Shown: positions 1-10,434 of the stretch, piece after piece
How positions within the stretch are numbered: position 1 is the stretch's first letter
Layout: each line of letters begins with the position of its first letter
Assembly (NCBI GenBank): GCA_000729835.1
Contig: JFHB01000283.1
Span: forward strand, 1-31,217
Length of the DNA: 31,217 nt
Source: Atkinsonella hypoxylon
Taxonomy: Eukaryota; Ascomycota; Sordariomycetes; Hypocreales; Clavicipitaceae
Direction: 5' to 3'
Notes under the pieces: model-generated
Seen by the model: the letters and a program-made list of their open reading frames with translations, nothing else
The model's database searches: none
Told to the model about the DNA's origin: nothing
Translations under genes and position numbers: made by a program

Positions 1-690
1 ACCCTAGATTAAATTATTAGACTTTAATTATTAAGTATATTAGGGTAGATAGTAGAGCAATTTACTCATTTATTATATTTAAGGGATAGAGCGTACAGCA
101 GCAGTAGTTCCCTAATAAAGATAATACAGCTAAATATAGTATATAGCACTTTACAGCATTACCTAACAGCTAAACATTAAATATAATTAGGCTATATTAG
201 CTAAAAGAGGTCTTTATCCCTAAAACAACACCTATTAAATCGTTAAAGGCTTAGCTTCTTATTCTTAATAGTTATAACAGTTATATTAATAATAACTTTA
301 TGCTTAAGTGCTTTAAAAACAATATCTATCTACTTTTTCTACTAGAACATTTATTATATATACTACTGTTGGTAGACTAAGGGTCTTATTTATACTCCTT
401 CGAGTCGGTCCTACGACTAGTTCACTAGTGCACTAGTATTACATTAAAGAGGTTTAAATTTAGTTATTTAGGAGTTATATCTAACTAGCAAAAGAGGCTA
501 TATTATATACCCCGTTAGATACCTTATATGCCTTAGGTATAGTGTTATATTAAGGGGGGAATTAAGGGGTATTAGCAACCCTAATATAGGTAGAGACTAA
601 TGTACAGATGCAACTAATTAGCAGTTGTATCTACCTATATAGGTGCTAGAATTACACAATAGAGTTATAATAATTTTAACACTAACAGTC
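1..690. other. AT-rich sequence, no gene seen
   Basis: I see no supportable reading frame, RNA gene or repeat shared with the rest of the window. TAA and TAG occur in every frame on both strands, and the base composition matches the RIP-decayed transposons further right. It is probably old repeat sequence mutated past recognition, but that is inference. Confidence 0.5.
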
Positions 691-1200
691 TGTTACGGTG
701 GGATCCGACGTGGGTTTGTCGGAAGTGACAATAGGTTATCGGATTCAACAGGTTATGTAATAATTCGTAAGAGAAGTCGTAAGAGCTTCTGTAAGGAGCA
801 TCTAATAATAATGTTCTAGTGAATAATTGTTAATTGTTTAATCTAACTACCTAAGCGTTGCTTTTAACTACTTATATATAATTGCAGTTATATACACTAG
901 TGACCTATAAGTCTATAGAATTATCCTGTAATAAGTGCTGCCCCCGCGAAAAAGATTAGCTGTTCTAGCCGTTCTAAAAAATTAATTGTTAGTTGTTAGA
1001 AAGCGTGTTAGATTAAACCAAATAACTCGTTAATCTAGCTGTTATAAAAGGCATAGAAAGGTAGTTGTTGTTTTATTGCGTAAGCACGCGTTGTTGTTGT
1101 AGTGTAATCTACAGTATAGGTTGCTATATTTATGTATTTTCTCTGTGCACTTGCAATGCCTAAATTACACTTATAATCTAGTGACTATTAAATCTATATG
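691..1200. other. Less mutated patch, possible LTR remnant
   Basis: From 691 the sequence turns GC-richer for about 90 bases and keeps several CpG sites (GGATCCGACG, TTGTCGGAAG, TTATCGGATT). It opens with TGTTACGG, a plausible LTR start (TG at the edge). A good TATA motif, TATAAAAG, lies at 1043-1050, and another CpG patch (CCCCCGCGAAAAAG) lies near 940. A solo LTR would look like this, but I found no partner copy, no target duplication and no clear 3' edge in the window. No protein frame is visible. Confidence 0.25.
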
Positions 1201-1743
1201 TTAAATTAATGGATTTCCTTAAACCTAATAGAGCGTTAAAGCTCGTTCTATAACCTATATATAAGCGAAGTTGTATAAAATCATCCTAAACAATGTTAAA
1301 TCCTGTAAATTAATCTTTATATAATAAAGCTAATTTATTGAATCTATATAGTATATTCCTTATACAAGATTGTTCTGTGCAGTGTTAAAAGCATTAAAAA
1401 TTATTCTATATTAAAGCTAATTTTCTGTTAAATCCCTCTAGTGTATCTCTCTATATATATACAGCTTATTCTAATCCTTAAGCATTAGTAATAGCAGTAA
1501 ATTGTTAGTTAGTTATAGTAGGCTGTTAGTTCTCTTTAGAAAGTAAAGCTAGCAGACGCTTCTAGCAGCTTTAGGGAGGGTTTTGCCTAGAAGGCGCTAG
1601 TCTTACGCTTAGTAGGTATTTTGTCGCCTTAAAACCAAACCCCTGAATGACTATGCAGCCTACACTAAAGCAGGTAACAATATAGCGCACGTTAAGATCG
1701 AAGAGAATTAGTAAAGAGCGAGATATTTATTAGTATATACTAT
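1201..1743. other. AT-rich spacer with one interrupted inverted repeat
   Basis: No coding frame is supported. The only structure I can point to is at 1579-1636: GGTTTT (1579-1584) and AAGGCG (1591-1596) pair with the contiguous CGCCTT-AAAACC at 1625-1636, leaving a 6-base bulge and a 28-base loop. It keeps CpG and CpA, unlike its surroundings. Confidence 0.35.
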
Positions 1744-3319
1744 TAAGCAATAGCAGGCAAGAAGATTAAATAGTTAGAAAAGGCAGAAATAAAATATTAA
1801 TTGCAGCTTAGAAGATATATATACGCAAAAGGAGCTAAATATACTAAAGAGTTAAGGAAAGTGTTACTAGCAGTAAAGTAATATCTCTTAAGTGTTAAGT
1901 GTTATAAATTAAAGTAGGCTAAAAGATATTAATTAATTAAAAGAGTAAAGGCTAAAAAAGAGTTAGTAGAAGCTGCTTATATACTTTCTTGCTTTAACTA
2001 TTTAGATATCTAGGTAATACACACTTTTATAGAGAAAAATCTATATATAGTATTCCTTATAAAGCTAATATAAGAGCATAAGGGAGTAACTCTACTGCAA
2101 TATAATACCTCCTTAGTTACAAATAAGCTTATAAAGTAAGACTTATAAGTAACTTAACCCTCTAGCTAATTCCCTTAATTCTAAAGTTCTAATCCCTTTA
2201 TCTCTTATAATAGCTTTAGCGTCTTTAGTATATATAGTAGTGTCCCTCTTACTAGTAATAGCGTCCTTATAGCTAGGCACTTTCTTTTACAATAAGTAAC
2301 TCTTTCTTAGCAATTTACACTTTATTTAGTTGCTTTAGATATAATTAATTAGTGTCTCTTATTAGCCTTAATTATCTCTTACTAAGCGCTAGAATAGAAG
2401 AGAGCTAGCAGTATAACACTAAGGTTTATATTAGTAATAGAATTATAGGCTGTTTAGCAATATATCTTTAAGCTAATGCTTCTATTTAATCCTTTATAGT
2501 GTAGTATTCTTTAGCTTTAAGTGCTTATTTTGTTGTCTTTATAATCTCTTTATCTCTTTACCTAGATTTCTGCTTTTACGCTAATAGTTCTATAAAACGT
2601 AAAGACAGCAGCTAATACTTTAAGTTCTATAATTGTTATAGAAGCTAGTTCTTACTATAAGATTCTATTTAATCTTTTTACGTAAAATCTTATAGTATAC
2701 TAGAAAATCTAGTAAAAACCTCTAAATTATCTAGCAGTAGTAATAATAAAGAGCTTTATAAATTAGTTATAAGCTATAGTAGCACCTTAAACGTTATAAT
2801 TAAAGACTTCTTTTATATAAAAGGAAGTAGCTTATAATATATAAGAGCCTAGCTAGGCTTACTTATCTACATTAGAAGATATAAACGCTATTCCTTTACT
2901 GTTATTGCTGCTTTAATAGTTCTATTATAGATAATAGAATTACTATTAAACTAAACAGCAGCAATAAACTAATTCTCTTAAAGTTATATAAGCATTTATC
3001 TATTAACCTCTATTAACTATTTAATTACTTAATTATAATTACTTAAGGTAAATTTCTAGGCATTAAGCTCCTTTAGAATAGAAATTCTACTACTAGTTAT
3101 TTATAAGTAATATCTTAAGATAAAACGCTTTATAGTATCTTCCTAGAGGTAGCTAAGGTTAAAGCCTATAGTTTTAGCTTTTTTAATAACTATATACCTA
3201 TTTATAAAACTAAGCTTATTTACTGCTATTGTATATAGAACTATTATAACTCTATTAGTACCTTTATAGTAGTTATAAAACTAATTAATAGAGTTATTAG
3301 TTATAACTTAGTTGTAAAG
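1744..3319 (+). pseudogene. Unidentified coding-like relic
   Basis: I do not recognise this. From 1744 to about 2130 one plus-strand frame reads as a lysine-, arginine- and glutamate-rich stretch whose only interruptions are TAA/TAG at likely former Gln or Trp codons. It is followed to about 2300 by a Ser/Pro/Asn-rich stretch in the same frame. From about 2888 to 3324 a different plus-strand frame is fairly open, with runs of 30-40 codons without a stop. No domain, zinc-binding pattern or catalytic motif can be named and no start is visible. It ends where the Copia element begins and does not resume after it. It could be the tail of another transposon or a host gene fragment; even the strand is uncertain. 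Confidence 0.25.
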
Positions 3320-3324
3320 GTATA
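3320..3324. repeat. Candidate target duplication, left of Copia
   Basis: GTATA directly before the left LTR, compared with ATATA directly after the right LTR (11135-11139). The single difference is G to A, which RIP could explain. Five bases is normal for Ty1/Copia. The wider flanks do not support a simple insertion (see findings), so the match may be chance in AT-rich DNA. Confidence 0.4.
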
Positions 3325-4023
3325 TGTTAAAAATAAGCTACCCTGTATAGCCTATTTTTATGCCTACTAGTTGCTCTATCACGTGACCCTCATTAGGTCT
3401 TGTTACGTTGATTTTTGGTAGAGATATCGCTGTTACTAGATGCAAAACATCTAGAATCGACTAAGGCAAAGTTGCCTAATCTATAGTCAACTTTAACTAC
3501 AATTATCTCTATAACTAGCAATAGTAGAAATTTAAGAAGTATACTATTCGAAAGCTAAGAATTAGGGCTATCTAATGGTATAATTATTAGATAGAGTTGC
3601 TTATAAGGGTTGCTTATTATTAGTGGAATTTGTTAAATTATATATATAGACGTCTCGTTTGTATAGCCGTAAGTCGATTTTTTTGTTTTTATATAGTAAA
3701 TCTTTTTACAGAAATTATAAAGTAGCCTATAAACCCCTTCTAGCGACTACAGCCCGCCGATATAGTTAGAGGGTCTATAAGGGACTAGAAAGATTTAAGA
3801 TTCTACCCTTACTAACTTGTTTGTTACAGCGCTCTTAATATAAAGATACTACTATTACAGTTATCTATTGCCTCTACGTGATCTAGTACTATACACTACA
3901 GCTTAATTTAGGCCGCTGCTGCTTCCACTACATAATAATTGCTAGGAGCAATTATAGGTGCTAAATCTAAGAGACTACTACCCTCTTAGATATCTAGTCC
4001 TGTAATCCCTATTATTTTTAATA
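3325..4023 (+). repeat. Copia 5' LTR
   Basis: 699 bp direct repeat of 10435-11134. It begins TGTTAAAAATAAGC and ends TTTTTAATA. The palindrome TCACGTGA (3379-3386) is intact here but has become TTACGTGA in the right LTR. A perfect hairpin lies at 3436-3454 (CTAGATG, 5-base loop, CATCTAG), followed by AGGCAA/TTGCCT at 3464-3477. A TATA-like TTATATAG lies near 3690 and is shared with the right LTR. By position it would carry the element promoter, but a transcription start cannot be fixed from sequence alone. Confidence 0.95.
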
Positions 4024-4037
4024 GGTTATAAGCCCAG
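4024..4037 (+). promoter_or_regulatory. Copia primer binding site, initiator tRNA-Met half-molecule type
   Basis: GGTTATAAGCCCAG begins at the first base after the 5' LTR. It matches GGTTATGAGCCCAG, the complement of the anticodon stem-loop of fungal initiator tRNA-Met (CUGGGCUCAUAACC), at 13 of 14 positions; the single mismatch is G to A. Drosophila copia primes reverse transcription with a 5' half of initiator tRNA-Met cut in the anticodon loop, and its site has the same form and position. The tRNA sequence is recalled family knowledge, not present in this window. Confidence 0.8.
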
Positions 4038-4973
4038 AAGACCTATCTGCAAGCTGTTAGCCCGCTGAAATCTACTATTGTGTACTGTATTACCTACTAG
4101 AAGCTATATTAAGACCTGCGCTAGCAGCTATTGCTGCTAAAAATTAGTAGCTTGCTGGAAGCTATTAATACCTGCTGCACACACATCGCTAGCCACTATA
4201 CTAGTGTTTTTATTCTGCCTACCCTGTGCCTCCTGCACTCTATACACCCTGTGTATACACACTTTTAAAGCTATTCTTAATAGCTAGGTTCTATTGTTAC
4301 GCAACATCAAAATATATACATCTGTATACATTATATTTGCACTGTGAATCGTTTTATTAGGCACTGCCTAATTAATTATTTCTATTAAGAAATAAGCTTA
4401 GCGCTGCACTGCATCGCTTGTTGTTGTTATATTGTGCACCCTGTGCACCTCTGTTAGTAGCTATACTACAATTTGTAGTGTACGCCTAACAGCTCTTGTT
4501 GCAGATATTCCTGTGTTTTTAGTCGCAGAATTAATTTATGTAGTAATCCTACTAGTTAGGATTTTAAAGTAGGAATTAGCTAGATATCCCTAAATTAGCT
4601 ATGCCTAGGTCTCTACTGATTTATTAGAACCTAATTGGAGAAGAATCTCCTGAATTTTTTAGCTAAAAATAGCTAGGACCTATGTTTTATGCCCCTCGCA
4701 ACCGCTTGTTAATCTGGTCTGCTATACAAATTGTATGTATATATAGATCGCGATATAATGCAGCCTTTAGAGCCTGTTATACCTGTTACGAAAGAAATTA
4801 GAGAAAAATCTCAGTATAATTTCTGAAGATATAGAGCACTTCTAGGCCTATAATAGAGCAATCTATTAATATCTAGTAGAGGTTATTACTGTTATTTACT
4901 ACTATTTCCACTGTAATTTAGCTATAATTAGCTATAAAAGAGCGTTAAATTAGCTACTTTTTAAACCCTTAAA
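4038..4973 (+). other. Copia 5' leader with hairpins, non-coding
   Basis: About 940 bases between the primer site and the inferred gag start, without a coding frame. It is richer in CpA and TpG than its surroundings. Two compact inverted repeats share a CCT loop: TATACAC-CCT-GTGTATA (4241-4257) and GTGCAC-CCT-GTGCAC (4434-4448). In retroelements this leader usually carries packaging and dimerisation signals; that role is inferred here from position and structure only. Confidence 0.5.
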
Positions 4974-7900
4974 ATAGCACTAAAAGGAACAGGCAAAGGA
5001 AAGAGCACAAGCCCTAAACGGGGTAGTGGTTCTAGTACACTAGCTAATCTAGCTGCTGCTACTAGCTTTTCTAGTCTAGCTAGATCCCCCCCTCAGCTAG
5101 TAGATTCCTCTTCTAATAAAGAAGATTATACAGCTAAGAAGGCTCTAAAAGAAGCTAGATTAGCTTCTAAAAGAGTAGTGCAAGTCTATAATGTATAAGC
5201 TGACCTAAAAGCTCAAATAGATAAGCAATAAAAGACCCTAAATAGATTTATTAGGTATAGTGAAGCAAAACAAAGCCAAAATGAAGGTAATATAGCTAAT
5301 TTACTAAGTAAATTAGATACTATAATTACATCTATAGGTAATCTCTCTATAGGGTCTCCTAAAGTAGATCCTGTTACTTCTAGGACTTCTAAAGTCTCTT
5401 TTAAAGCCCCTAAACCTTCTAGTTCTAATAGTGCTACTTTTCTGCCTGCTTTTAATGAAGGCACTATAAAAGAGCTAAATAAGAAGGTCCACTTAATTCT
5501 AGAGGCTGCTAAGCTAAAAGGCCCTAAAAATTTTGAACAGTAGAAGCAAGCTTTAACTATTTAATTTAGGGCCCTAGAATTCCCTTAATTTATTAATAAT
5601 TCTAGTATAGCTAGTACGTTAGTAGATTTAGAGCAAGCTATTATCCTTATAATTATAAGAGATAGTTACCAATCTAGACCTTAAGCTGCTATAAGCTGGC
5701 ATAAGTCCCCTGTAGATGCCTATAACGTTCTAGTTAGGCAATATTTGCAGAGTGCTAAAATACAACGTAGTACACTATATGCTAGTTATTACAACTTATT
5801 GTTTTCGAACTATAAGGGATCTTTAGAGGCTTTTAATGCTAAATTTAATAATTTACTAGCTAGATTATAGCTCTATAGTGTAGCTATTAATCCTATTAAC
5901 TAAGTAAATTATTATATTAATGCTTTAAAGAAGACCTTCCCTAGCTAGGCTGAAAGGCAGCAATATTCTATTAGAGCTGCTAGAGCACAAGGTCTATCTG
6001 TAAAAATGCTGAATTTACAGTTCCTTATAGCTAACTTATTAGAAGAATAAAGAGATAAAAGCTCCTCTATATCTAAGGCTCTTAGTTATAAAGCTTCTAA
6101 TTCTAATAGTTCTAATAATAAGGCTAATTAAGGAAAGAATCCTCCTAATAAGAAGAAGAATTCTAATTCTAATTCTAACGATTCTAATACCTCTAAAGAA
6201 AAAGATTAAGATAAAGCCTCTAAGAATAAGAAGAAGTAGAAGGGCCGAAGAAGAAGTAACAAAAATTCTAGGAATAAGGATAAAGAAGCTGCTTTTGCTA
6301 TAGGTTGCTATAACCTATCTACTAGCAACTAGGATACTATAGATTCCGATAGTAAATCTAGCAGTTCTAGTAGTAATAATTCTTACGATTTAGATACAGA
6401 ATCCACTACTAGTGATACTAGTACTACTAGTAATAATACCCCTTCTTTTAACTATTCTAATAGAATAATTAAAAACTCCTTACTATACAATACAGGTTCT
6501 ACCTGTTATATAGTTAACAATAAGGCATTTTTTAGGACTTTTAAGCCTATAAAAAAGGGTAAAACCGCGCCTATTGCTACTAGAGGAGGTTCTATTTATC
6601 CTAAAGGATAGGGAACTGCTGTATTCTAGGTACTAGTTAGTATAAATCTAGCTAAATATAGGCCTTTAGCTCTAAAGGATGCTCTATATTGCCTAGGTTT
6701 AGATACTAACCTAATAAGTAGTCTAAAGCACTATTTAATAGGGGGCACTCTCCTTAGAAATCAGCTATTTCTAGCTAATAGAAGCTGCTGTAGGCTTCTA
6801 AATCCCAAAAAGCATGGTTTCTTCTTACAGCTTAAGGGGCAAGAGACCTCTAGAGTGTGTAAAAACCACGTAAATCTCTCTTATATAGGATTTACTAGCA
6901 ATAGTTATAATAGCGGTTATAATGCTAATTATCCTATAGAGGTTTAAATCCCTTAATAGCCTAGTTTTAATCCTAAGGAATATAGCTATATTAAGGAATT
7001 ATCTAATTTTAAAGAAGAAGATAATACTAATAACAATGTTATAGAGCTATTAGCCCTAGTTCCTAAACGGGCTCCTAGTTAGATTCCTTCTAATAACGGG
7101 GATTTAGAAGGTCTAAATCCTAAGTTGCTAGATATTGGAGGAAATAGCTGTCTAGATCCCTTAAACGAGGCCTGTAGTTCTTAAGAGATCTAGCAAGATA
7201 GAGAGCAACAGGAAGCTAGCTCTAATAATAATTCTAGTAGTAATCCTACTGCTTCTTCTTCCTATAAGAAGCTCCTAGAATTAGCTGCTACTTAGTATGT
7301 TAGATTAGGGCATATAGAACTCCCTTTACTAAAGAAGACTGCTTCTATTACTAAAGGTATTCCTAATTTTATAAAAATTAAGGAAAAGGATTTTAACTGC
7401 CTAGCTTGCAACTAAGCTAAAGCTGTTAGAAGACCTAGCAAGTATGCTATTCCTAACCCCCCTAGATGTTTAGATATTATAGAGGGAGATACCGTTAAAA
7501 TAGAGCCTATACTGTACAATAAGAGGCCTCTAGTTCTTTTTCTAATTAATAGAAAATTACAGTATAAGTGGTCTTTTAATCTAGCTAATAAAGAGGGTTT
7601 TACTCTCTATAGCTGTATTAAAGGCTTCTTTAAGGAATTAAAGAACTAGTATAACTGCTACCCTAAACACCTTTATTTTAATAGTAGTACAGAAATTAAT
7701 ACTAAGTTATAAGCTTAGCTATCTTCTAAGGGTATTTGCTTTAGCACCTCTTGCCCCTATATTTATAAACAGAATAGGCTAATAGAGAGAGCTATAAGGG
7801 TACTTCTAGACCGTTTGCGTGCTACTCTACAGTGGTTACAATTACCTCTATATCTATAGTCTTACATCCTTCCTGCTATAGTAGATTTAGTTAATACTAC

Positions 7901-10286
7901 TGCGAATAGTACTAAACCACTAAGTTCTAAACAGCTATATTTAGCTAATTTAGAGCCTTCTAAGACCTATAAGCCTAATTTTTCCAAAATTAGAGCTATA
8001 GGCTTCTATTGCGAAGTTCTAATTCCTTTAGAACAACAATCTAGGTTGCAGAAGCTAGCTAAAAGAACTATTTCTAGTAGACTTTTAGCTACACTAGGTT
8101 CTAATATATATCTAATATATATCCCCTCTAAACAAGCTGTTATAAAGACTAGCTTCGTTAAAATTATAGAAGGAATAGGTCCTATTTTATAGGGCATCCC
8201 TAAGGTTCCTATTGGTTCTATAGTGAATAATCCTTTAGAGGGAGAAATCGATGACCAGCAATTAGTGGATAATTATACTCCTAAGTATCCTTATCCTAGT
8301 TATCTAGATGTGCTGAATTATCCACTAGAACCTATAGATCAAGCTCTTCTACTAAGCAACCCTATAGAAGCTATAGAGGCCCCTAAAGCCCCTATACCTA
8401 TAGAAACACCTATAGAAGCTACTATAGAAGCTGAAGCTAATGCTAATGCTATAGATTTAGATAGAGATATATTTTCCTTAATTAAGGATCTATGCTTTAA
8501 GGCAAGGACTAAAGTAGCTATTACTTCTAATAGCAAGGATAAACTTCCTAATACATAGAAGCAAGCCCTAAAAAGCTCTGCTAAGCAGCATTAGATAGAA
8601 GCTACCTATAGCGAATTTAAGCAGCTATTAGCTGCTAGAACCTTTAAATTTATAGGGAAAGACTAAGTACCTAAGGGCTAAAGAGTTCTAAAGAATAGAC
8701 TTATTTATAGGCTTAAAAAGGATAAAGAAAATAATTCTATTAAATATAAGGCCCGCCTTATTGCTAAGGGATTTATATAAATAGAAGGTTAAGACTATCT
8801 AGAGACCTTTACTGCAACTAGTATTCCTCCTAGCTAGCGTATATTATTAGCTCTTGCAGCTTTTAATAACTAGGAAGTTAAGCAAATCGACTTTATAGAA
8901 GCGTTTTTAAATAGCAAGCTAAAGGAAGCTATTTATATAGAAATCCTAGATAGATTCGTTAAATTTGCAGAAGCAACGCTATTAGTAGCTAAGCTACTAA
9001 AAAGCTGTAATTATAAGCCCTCTAAAGAGCAAGTAATTAAGCTAGAAAAATCCCTCTATAGTCTAAAGCAAAGTCCTAGAGAATAGTAGCAAATTCTAAC
9101 AGAATTACTTTAAAAGTATAGATTTAAACCTCTTATATTAGACCCAGCAGTCTTTTATAACCTAGCTACATCTACGTATATTGCTACTTACGTAGATAAC
9201 TGTCTTCTAATTAGTCTAAATTTAAGCTATATTAATAAGCTAAAGAAGCTATTACATAAAGCTTATCCAATAGAAGATAAAGGACTAGCAGAATTCTTTC
9301 TAGGTGTATAAATCACCCGTAATAGGTCTAAAAGGTCTATTAAAATCTACTAATCTTAATACATCCTTAAAGCCCTAGAGAGATTTAAAATGCTAAATGC
9401 TAAGCTAGCTTCTATCCCTATACAGCTAGGAATTCTAAAGCAACTAGTTACAAAACTTCTCTTAAAATCCGATTATAAGCTTTATTAGAGCATAATAGGC
9501 ACTATAATGTACCTAATGTTGCTAACTAGGGCTAATATTGCTTTTTCTGTTCAGTAGCTATCAACCTTCCTAGCTAAGCCCTATATAGAGCACCTAAACG
9601 CCTCTAAGCACCTCCTAAGGTACTTAAGTAGTACTAGAAGCTTTACTATTATTTATAAGCATTCTATACTACTAGGGTCCTCTTCTAAAGCTTCTAGCTC
9701 TAAAGAAGTACTTAAGACCCTCCTTAGTTATTGTAATAGCGATTTTGCTGGTAATAAAACCTCTTTTAAATTAACCTATACTTATCTATATAAGCTAGCT
9801 AGTAGACCTATTAGCTAGAAATCAAAGAAAGCTAGTACTATTGCTCTTTCTACATTAGAAGCAGAATCTAATGCATTATCTAAAGCTATAAGGGAATTAG
9901 AGTAGCTCTACAGCCTTTTTAAGGAGATAAAGCTACCTTTAACCGCTCCTATTTCTATTAGGTGTAATAATTAAGGCGCTATAGTTACTGCTTACAACTT
10001 AACGTTATATAGTAGAACTAAGCATACCCTTTTGAAGTTTAACTACATTAGGGAAAAGATTTATAAAGGTATAGCTAAGGTTAGTTATATTAATACGAAT
10101 TAGATGCTAGTAGATAGCCTAACTAAGCCTCTTGCTATTTAAAAGCATTAACAATTTATTAAGTTACTAGAGCTTTCTAGCTAGCTTATAAAAGCAATAA
10201 AAACACTTAAAAAATCGAAAAGCAACGAAAAAACAGTTAAAAATCGAAAACAACAAAAACAATTAACAACAACTAGTTATATTTAA
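4974..10286 (+). pseudogene. Copia gag-pol polyprotein, RIP-inactivated
   Basis: One frame runs about 1,771 codons without a frameshift and is broken by roughly fifty TAA/TAG and no TGA that I saw. The start is taken as ATA at 4974, an ATG changed by G to A in AAAATAGCAC. Gag is followed by a basic Ser/Asn-rich stretch (about 6090-6460) with no visible CCHC knuckle. The protease triad reads NTG (6489-6497; DTG expected). Integrase keeps LGH and CX2C (7398-7409), but the first zinc His is Tyr (7296). Its acids are Asp 7488, Asn for Asp 7680 and Glu 7785. Reverse transcriptase keeps IDFIEAFLN (Asp 8889), but YVDD is YVDN (9189-9200). RNase H shows NSDFAG (Asp 9741) and LSTLEAES, then SLTKPL near 10116. 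The open stretch 8223-8558 (MNNPLEGE onward) is the Glu/Ala/Pro-rich linker between integrase and reverse transcriptase, not a separate gene. The stop at 10284-10286 is the first plausible end. Confidence 0.93.
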
Positions 10287-10426
10287 CTATAACTACCCTG
10301 AAATTGCTGAAATTAGTTATGTTATTTAGTTCTGTTATTAGTACTATATTTCGTTAGTTAATTCTAACTTAGATATCCTTTAAAGGAGCTAAGTTGCTTA
10401 TAGAACTAGTTACTTCTTATATTTCT

Positions 10427-10434
10427 AGAGGGAG
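10427..10434 (+). promoter_or_regulatory. Copia polypurine tract
   Basis: AGAGGGAG abuts the 3' LTR start (TGTTA at 10435). This is the expected position and composition for the RNase H-resistant primer of plus-strand DNA synthesis. The 140 bases between the end of gag-pol and this site hold no other feature I can support. Confidence 0.8.

Noticed and set aside
5213..5464. 83-codon minus-strand open frame
   Set aside because: Lies wholly opposite the Copia gag frame, resembles nothing, and exists because plus-strand Ser/Lys/Leu codons happen to give no minus-strand stops.
8006..8197. 63-codon minus-strand open frame
   Set aside because: Shadow of the Copia integrase C-terminal region, which is clearly coding on the plus strand.
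8339..8536. 65-codon minus-strand Ala/Ser/Ile-rich frame
   Set aside because: Mirror of the Glu/Ala/Pro-rich linker of Copia gag-pol on the plus strand; it looks like a membrane segment only because of that composition.
8223..8558. 111-codon plus-strand frame as an independent small gene
   Set aside because: It is in the same frame as the Copia integrase before it and the reverse transcriptase after it; simply a stretch poor in CAA, CAG and TGG codons, so RIP made no stop there.
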